A stretch of 64,000 bases of DNA from Ananas comosus (taxonomy: Eukaryota; Streptophyta; Magnoliopsida; Poales; Bromeliaceae). Each line of letters opens with the position of its first letter. Within the stretch, counting starts at the first letter, position 1. The translations under genes were made by a program, and so were the position numbers. A model generated the notes under the pieces. The model was not told the origin of the DNA. It saw only the letters and a list, made by a program, of their open reading frames with translations, and did not search any database. The stretch spans positions 6,021,629-6,085,628 of the forward strand of contig NC_033632.1 of NCBI RefSeq assembly GCF_001540865.1, in the 5' to 3' direction. Shown here one piece after another: positions 57,389 to 64,000 of the stretch.

Positions 57389-57830
57389 AAAAATACTATA
57401 GGTATAGGTTGGCCAACCATGCCCCCTTCGGATTTGTATAATGTGTGATGAGATGAAATTTAGGTTATTTTGCGGTCCATGGATAATATGGTGCACCAAG
57501 TCCACCCATTTTATCGTCCATCAGTCAAATCGTGCGGGGCCACAACGGCAGACGATGCATCATCATAAATATCATATCACAGTCATTTCACCAAACCCCA
57601 TCAGACGCAGAGGATGCATCATATCAGAATCATTTCTATCAAACTTAATAACTCACATGTATTGCTGCTCAACGTACGATCGTTGTGTGTCCTACGCCTT
57701 TCGGTGTTAATCAACGTCGCCCGTATAATAATACATATATATAATATAATATATAAATATATATATATATATATTAGTAATTACATTATCCTCTCCCTGT
57801 CCGACATGATATATGTATTTACACAAACTA

Positions 57831-57861
<31 letters not shown>

Positions 57862-58568
57862 TCCCCAACTGTATTGGCCCGTGAATGAGTCAAATACACT
57901 ATAATCACGGTGTATAATTCACGCAACCTTTAACCCCATCCGACGGCTCTGATCAATCAAATCTCTCTCAAATAGCAATAGATGAGGATTAGGTGATGGT
58001 CCTTGATTAAGACATTAATGAAGAGTTATATTGGCTAACTTAAAGAAGAAGAAAAAGGAAAGAGTTGAAGAGGGTTTGCCGTATATATATGGGTGGGTAT
58101 AGTTTTAATGTACTCACGCGTTGTTTACCCAGCATAATTTTGTTGGTGAAACAGGTGGTGGTAATTTAATTAATTGTAGCCTCTTAAAACAGAGGGGAAA
58201 AAAGTCACTGCATATATAATTGGTAACTTAATAATATTCCTACACAGCACAATTCCTAACTGATTTCACTTTTTCCAAATTTTTAAATTCTCAAATTTAT
58301 ATACGTAAAACTAACTTATTATATATACAAATTTTTATGAACTATATAATTAATACATTACTCTGAAAAAGAAGAAACAATTTTGTTGCCTTAATTAGGT
58401 CACACATTAATTAATTTAAGGGCCCGCATTTTTAAAAAGTTAAAAGATCACTTTATGTAGCGTCCAAAGCTTTGTGCCCATCATGTTGTTTGCCTTTTTA
58501 AAGTACAATTTTTAAGTTTACAAAAACAGAGTTTCTACATGAATTATTTGAAGCCTTTGCTTTTTAAA
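57389..58568. other. Intergenic sequence with TA microsatellites
   Basis: (TA)n tracts are at about 57735-57775 and 57836-57861. No convincing gene. Confidence 0.45.
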
Positions 58569-58581
58569 AGTTAGGCAAGCA

Positions 58582-58728
58582 CCGACTGTCCCTAGAGCAA
58601 GTGGCAAAGGGATTTGTGATTAGTACCCGAGACCCAAGTTCGAATCCTAGTTGATTCACATTTCTAGCTAAGTTTATTTCTAAATGAAATAAACGAAGTG
58701 GATAGCGTGCTACCTATCTCTCAAAAAG
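58582..58728 (+). mobile_element. tRNA-derived SINE, copy 2
   Basis: Perfect 13-bp target duplications AGTTAGGCAAGCA (58569-58581 and 58729-58741). The body has CCGACTGTCCCTAGAGCAAG, A-box-like TGGCAAAGGGATTTG, B-box AGTTCGAATCC and the 3' end GATAGCGTGCTACCTATCTC with a short A tail. Confidence 0.92.
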
Positions 58729-58741
58729 AGTTAGGCAAGCA

Positions 58742-60948
58742 GATACGAGAGTTAAGTTGTGACATCCAAATAATTCTACATGAGATGAGAATGAGATTGT
58801 GATTGAGTATATAAAAGACCATGAGCTGAAGTACTTTGGATCGCTTGTTCGGGTCCAACAAGTTAATATTGCTAGCCGGCCGGATCGTCTCAATCACCTA
58901 ATAATTTCTCAGATGGAAATGCCAGCGAGACGAATCTTACATGTCAGATGGAAATGCTGGCGAGTCGGAATCCTTCCACAAGGATGAAGTGCTGACATCA
59001 TATCCCACTTGCAATTTTAGGAATAATAATAATAATAACAATAATGTTAATCTTCAAGTTAAAGTGGTTTTGGTGTTTTGGTTGGTAAGGTAATGACAAG
59101 CATTTCAATGCCACATATCACAGGTATATATCAAGGGTTGTCTCACTTTTGCATAATTAAGCGAAAACTCACTGCATCGAGGAAAAATAAAAAGTTACAC
59201 TTGTCCACCCACGACCGATTCCACCCTTTAATTAATTTTCGTCTGCTTTGGTCATCATCCAAAAGAGAAGTGTGGAGTGTTTTGAGATTATTAGTTCATC
59301 CATGCTCTGGATTTGTTTGAATATTTGAGTATTTTTATTTCATGTATTTTTTGATTTACTTGAGAAGTATTTAATATTCTGAAAAAGGGCGGGCAGTCAG
59401 ATCAAATGTCTAGAAATTATATATATACTTGGCCTTCAGGTTTTTGTTTTCTTGAATAAGATAAACGACTGTGAGGGGCCTTTTGATTCAGGATTAATAA
59501 TATTCCAAAAATGTTTATGTAATCTATATTTGGTATTACGATTTTGTTACTAACTTATCAAGTCACTTGGATTGAAAAATTATTAAAAACTAGCTAGTAT
59601 ACTCTTCTTCTTAGTAGGCTAATAATGATTCCCATTAAGTATGGAAATATAAATACTTACTAATTCATGATAATTTAGTATTCGTACCACCTAGGAATAT
59701 GTAATGGTTTTACTACTTCACTAACACCTTTTACAACTATTCAACTAGAGATAAATGGTAATAATTTTAATACTTTTAACAGAAAATATGGAGAATTACC
59801 GAGGTATTACAAACTGTGAATCAAACGAGTTGTAAAGATGAAATAGCTATTGTATCAAATTACATACATCAAGACTTTTTTAAAAATAAAAACCAAACTC
59901 TTAAATTCTAATCACACAATAAAATGCTCGTACCGAATAATTACTAATCATACAGTAAATATTCATAGCATTTTATTAAATTATTCATTAAATTATTGGA
60001 TATCGCATTTCGACAACCAAGCATGACTTTAAAATGCAAAATAAAGTGAACAATATAACAATAATACCTGATTGAAAACTTTATGAAAAAGTATAGACCA
60101 AAGAAATTATTTATTACAGTAATGCTACTCGTGCACCCTAAAAGAGGGGTTGTACATCATCGTACATCATATCATGCATGCAATGACTCTTATTAGTCTC
60201 TTGTCTCGTGAATTTTTTATATTTTTAAATATTAAAATTTTAAGAATTTTATAAAATTAGGAGGAACAAACATAAGTTATACATCTCTTTTGGGATGTAT
60301 AGATATCTAATAATTTTCTATTTATTTTACACTTCAATCTTGCTTAATTAATAAAGTGCAATTTTTTTTTTTTTTTTTTCTCCACTTAAAAGTTGAATCA
60401 TTGGATTGGAAGTATGAAATCACAATATAATTAAGAAGGATATTGATTGAAAAATCGAGTGTACGAATTGGCAGAAGCATCCGGCGCTAGCAATAAATTA
60501 TCCATCATACATCAAGGAAACGCTTCTTCCCCTTTTGTGTATTCATGGACCATTGCGCCCCTTTTATTTTCCTCTCTTGCGTCTATCTTTGGTCATCCAT
60601 CATCCACATGTAGAGAGAGAAAATAACAAAAAACCAAAAAAAAAAGAAAGGAAAAAAAAGGAGCAACACAATACAAGCCAACCCAATTGTAACAAATAGA
60701 AAGCGTGTGACGAGAGGAGGCTTTGGCACACGCTGAACCCAGTTTTTATTCCGAACAAGAGGTGTGTTGCAATAAAAGAAAAAGTTACTTGTACATCCAA
60801 AGACGGATATATATCCTACTCTCTATCCATTAATCACCTGATGTGACTACTAGAGAAAACTTCATCTTTGGATTATTTGGGTGTAAAATTCTTAGTATTG
60901 CGCATAAATACCTTGTTCAAATGATAGGAAAAGGGCTCTGTGGTTGAA
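58742..60948. other. Intergenic sequence upstream of the stress-protein gene
   Basis: AT-rich. The words CAGATGGAAATGC(C/T)(A/G)GCGAG occur twice at 58911-58965. Poly-A and poly-T runs are at 60364-60380 and 60634-60660. No gene or intact element recognised. Confidence 0.4.
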
Positions 60949-62544
60949 ATGGAGAGCCAGAGGGTCGCGGTGGTGGTGGAGGAGGCGGCGGCCGCCCGCG
61001 CCGCCCTCGAGTGGGCGGTGCGCAATTATATCCGCGGCGGCGACACCATCACGCTGCTCCACGTGTGCCCGCGCGCGACTTCCAAGAAGAAGCAGAGGAA
61101 CCTCCGGCTCAGGGGCTTCCAACTGGCCCTCGCTTTCCGTGAACTCTGCGATGGCATCGCCGAGGTGCGCATCCCGATGCCGATCCTCTCTGCTCTTCTT
61201 GTCTTGTCACGCTCATAAATTTTGAAAAGATGTTTGGTTTTGTCTTGTTTTTTTGGTTTTTTTTTCTCTCTCTGATTAGGAATGATCATAAGCTTTTGGC
61301 GATTTTCTTCAATCTTGACATAACCCGTATAATAAAGAGAGTGATTGAAGAAAAATGAAATTTTTTTTCACTCTTTAATGCTATCAAAGTTGTGCAATTT
61401 TTTAGGGTTCTTGGTAATTAGATGTTAGGATTGAGACGTAAGCTATTGTCACACTAGAAATTTAAACTAAGTTTGAAGCCCACTAATTAAAACAAAGGTT
61501 TTCATAGGGATGACCCCAAACTAATACATTTTATGGGTTAATTTTTTTTGCTATTTTTCCGCAAAAGTACGAATTTTTTTATAAATTCATAGATATATGG
61601 AAGTGATCAATGAAAATGGGAAAAAAAAAATTGGCTATATATGTTTACCATAATAAGGGGTTTTTGATTTTAATAAATAAAAAATGAGCAATTTTGAAGG
61701 TTTGTGGTTAAGATGTTGAACTTTACAGTAATTGGGTTTTATCTGGTCGATTGATTTGTATAGGCCAAAGTGGAGATCATAGTTACGGAGGGCGACGAGA
61801 CTGCGACAGTCGTGTCGATCGTAAACAGGATTGGAGCCACAACACTTGTTGCAGGGCTTCATGATCAGAGCTTCCTCTATAGGTTTTCTTTTTATTCTCC
61901 AATTTTTAAGCACCTCACTTTGTTATTTTGCACTCCCCAAATCATTTTATTATATGTGTTACTGTTAGTGTATCACTTAAGGTATAAATTGTTTGCATAA
62001 ATTGTTTTGAGTACCTTAGTTAGCTTTATAAACATCATGCTTCTCAGATTGCGCCTCAATGTGATCTCAGTATTAATTCTTGTAAATACTAATGATGAGC
62101 AACAAAAGTTTCCATGATCATATAGTTAGTGAGATGGAAATAGCAAGAGAATTTTTTTTTTTCTTTTTTCGACTTTGCAACAAATTCATTTCTTTTTTAC
62201 TCTTTTTATAAATCTCAGAGCTCAAGATCTAAGTTACGGTGTACGGAGTCTCGGCTGTCGAGTGCTTGCTATTAAGCAGCATGCTGCGATGCGCGAGGGC
62301 TTTATAAATGCAGAGTTCTTTCAAATTGAAACTGCCAGGCTATGGTGATTCTCTCATTTTACCAACTTTTGACCAGTTAACTTCAATAAATTATGTCACT
62401 TTTCTTTTTTGCCAATTTAATTAAGTGGTTGGTTATTAATTACATTTATTGTTTAATTGCAGCATATCGGAGCCCAAAATTCCGTATCAAATATTTCCTC
62501 TTTCGTTCGGAATGATATGCAGAAGATCGAGAAGGAAAAAATGA
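60949..62544 (+). CDS. Universal stress protein (UspA-like) family protein
   Basis: Four exons: 60949-61164, 61764-61882, 62219-62344 and 62463-62544, all GT-AG, giving 180 residues; stop TGA 62542-62544. The start MESQRVAVVVEEA begins the first beta strand; a GTG nine bases upstream in frame is ignored. The sequence follows the USP fold: VAVVVEEAAAARAALEWAVR, DTITLLHVCPRA, AKVEIIVTEGDETATVVSIV, IGATTLVAGLHDQSFLYR and CRVLAIKQH. The ATP-binding loop of UspA (GxxG then nine residues then G-S/T) is not present in the usual form; AGLHDQSF stands where that motif would start, so nucleotide binding is doubtful. The C-terminus is basic (CRRSRRKK). Exon 1 is GC-rich and the rest AT-rich, as in other monocot genes. 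Plant USPs of this subgroup are implicated in stress responses, but the precise role is unknown. Confidence 0.87.
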
Positions 62545-63429
62545 TGAGCTATTCACCAAGAGATGGTTTGTTCTAATTTGGTGGGATCATAAATGTACAA
62601 CAACACTTGATCATATTTGTTCAAACTCTAACATGTACTCAGAGCTTTTTGTTAAAAAATAATTGGTTAGTTTTTGCTCGACAAAGAAAATGATAGTTTT
62701 TCTGTAATGATCATATGATTGAAGAGAATCAACTGAGCATTGTGCTTATATTTCCCTTTCTATAGTTTGGTTGCAATTGTAGAAGATAAGCCAAAATCGC
62801 AACCCACGTCACCTTTATACAATGCCTTTCCATTTTCTCTCTTTTACTCGGAGGTGAATTAAAATGTTTTTGTGTTGGCCTTTTTGGGTTTGTTCTTAGA
62901 TTAGTTCTGTACAATCTCAAGTACTAGTTTGCGATCATAGCATTCCATTATCTTTGGACGCTACACACAGGAGTTTTACAAACCCTAACAGGCTTAGAAC
63001 TCTCGATCGTTCATTTGATTCATTAATTTTCAAAGATGGGGAGGGTTGTTGGAATGGTGAAATTAGTTCTATATATCTGGATACAGTTGCTAGCTAGGCG
63101 AATTAGATACTATTTTATGACTTAAAGCCTCGATATTTAGGCCCGATAATGGATTCAAGGTGTTAATTTAAGTCATTATCATTATTTATTTATATGGGAC
63201 TAGATCTTTTACATGAGAACACCTATAACAATCGCCTCCATGTAAGTATTTTTAAAACTTGGATAGTTTTATAGTGTATCGATCTTTTGAATAACATTGT
63301 AAAAGTGTAGGACGTACGCTCGCTCCCTTCTCTAAGTTTATAGCTTCAAGCTAGGTCCATATAGTAGCAGAGTTATTACTAGTTACTAGCTACATGAATG
63401 CTCAATACATCAACCATATTGGGGTTTTT
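62545..63429. other. 3' flank of the stress-protein gene
   Basis: Presumed 3' UTR then AT-rich intergenic sequence; nothing else recognised. Confidence 0.45.
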
Positions 63430-63760
63430 TAATCCAATAGTCTTCTCCTAAAATTTTATTCTAAAAATAGACCTGTTAAATTTTTATTTATAAATATGGT
63501 CCTATAAAAGCGGTGAACCATTCGCCGTTTTCTTTCTTTTTCTCACTTCTTTCTATATTACTAAGATGGTAAAAGCGGTGAATGGTTTACCGCTTTTATT
63601 CTTTTTCTACTTCTAATGAGGAGGTATGAATGCGGTGAATCATTCACGACATTTAGAGGTCTATTTTTATAATTATTTTTTTTACAAAAATTATTTTTTA
63701 CAATTATAAAAACCGACAGGATTATTTATAACAAAAATTCACCAAATTGCCCTAGCTAAC
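63430..63760. repeat. Repeat with three GCGGTGAA palindromic modules
   Basis: AAAAGCGGTGAACCATTCGC (63508), AAAAGCGGTGAATGGTTTAC (63570) and ATGCGGTGAATCATTCACGA (63629) each form a short palindrome, separated by CT-rich spacers of about 45 bp. The T-rich flanks share TAAAATTTTATTC and AATAGACC/GGTCTATTT in inverted order. Class unknown. Confidence 0.5.
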
Positions 63761-63825
63761 CGATGCCCAATAGTTTCCTATCTATTGATCCGTGATCTCT
63801 CGCAGAAGATGCTCGGATGTAGAAG

Positions 63826-63987
63826 TTTTTTTTTTTTTTTTTGAAAGATAGGTAGCACGCTACCTGTTTCATTTATTTCATTTAGAAATAAATTACTTAG
63901 CTGGAAATGTGAATCAGCTAGGATTCGAACTTAGGTCTCGGGTACCAATCACCAAGCCCTTTGCCACTTGCTCTAGGGACGGTCAGT
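63826..63987 (-). mobile_element. tRNA-derived SINE, copy 3 (minus strand)
   Basis: Perfect 13-bp target duplications TCGGATGTAGAAG (63813-63825 and 63988-64000). The minus strand starts ACTGACCGTCCCTAGAGC, with TGGCAAAGGGCTTGG and B-box AGTTCGAATCC, and ends in poly(A) (poly-T on the plus strand). Nearly identical to copies 1 and 2. Confidence 0.93.
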
Positions 63988-64000
63988 TCGGATGTAGAAG

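Noticed and set aside
57614..57904. 96-codon frame with Ile/Tyr repeats
   Set aside because: Generated by TA microsatellites; no domain.
58799..58987. 62-codon open frame upstream of the stress-protein gene
   Set aside because: Short, contains an internal duplicated nucleotide word, no recognisable domain or splice partner.

Overview
This is a stretch of plant nuclear DNA. The evidence is spliced genes with GT-AG introns of 0.5 to more than 15 kb, LTR retrotransposons primed by initiator-Met tRNA, many MITEs, a tRNA-derived SINE family, and very GC-rich first exons that grade into AT-rich introns, which points to a monocot. A bromeliad such as pineapple is a guess from general genome style only. 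Runs of N at 4192-5172, 19667, 21363, 21696 and 54167-54174 mark scaffold joins.

Only three host genes are recognised, all on the plus strand. (1) The last two exons of an isoprenylcysteine alpha-carbonyl methylesterase (ICME) gene lie at 15104-15194 and 16381-16551; its upstream exons are outside the window. (2) A complete three-exon kinesin-light-chain-related TPR protein (KLCR/CMU type) spans 46096-53332, with an apparent one-base frame break near its start. (3) A four-exon universal stress protein spans 60949-62544. No operon-like or shared-pathway logic links them.

Most of the rest is transposon DNA. Positions 948-14768 are a nest inside an ICME intron. Degenerate LTR-type remnants are split by a Ty1-copia element (997-9154, minus strand, TSD CTACT). 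The copia element is itself split by a Harbinger-type MITE in its 3' LTR and by a 2.6-kb solo-LTR-like insertion (3631-6212, TSD GCCAA) in pol. A 4.3-kb unit with 140-bp inverted ends follows (10417-14757). Positions 19.5-25.6 kb hold a cluster of at least eight hairpin-forming MITEs set in TA/GA microsatellites. A nearly full-length Ty3-gypsy chromovirus lies at 28454-34089 (LTRs 517 bp each, about 2.9 percent diverged).

The most notable object is a Pack-MULE at 35692-37342. It has a perfect 9-bp target duplication and roughly 150-bp terminal inverted repeats. It carries fragments of three unrelated host genes: EXO70, a UDP-glycosyltransferase and a SKIP2/VFB-like F-box-LRR gene. Three SINE insertions with 13-14-bp target duplications (27.5, 58.6 and 63.9 kb), a hAT-type MITE with a perfect 8-bp TSD in a KLCR intron, and several Harbinger-type MITEs complete the picture. 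Nothing suggests a bacterial, phage or CRISPR component.
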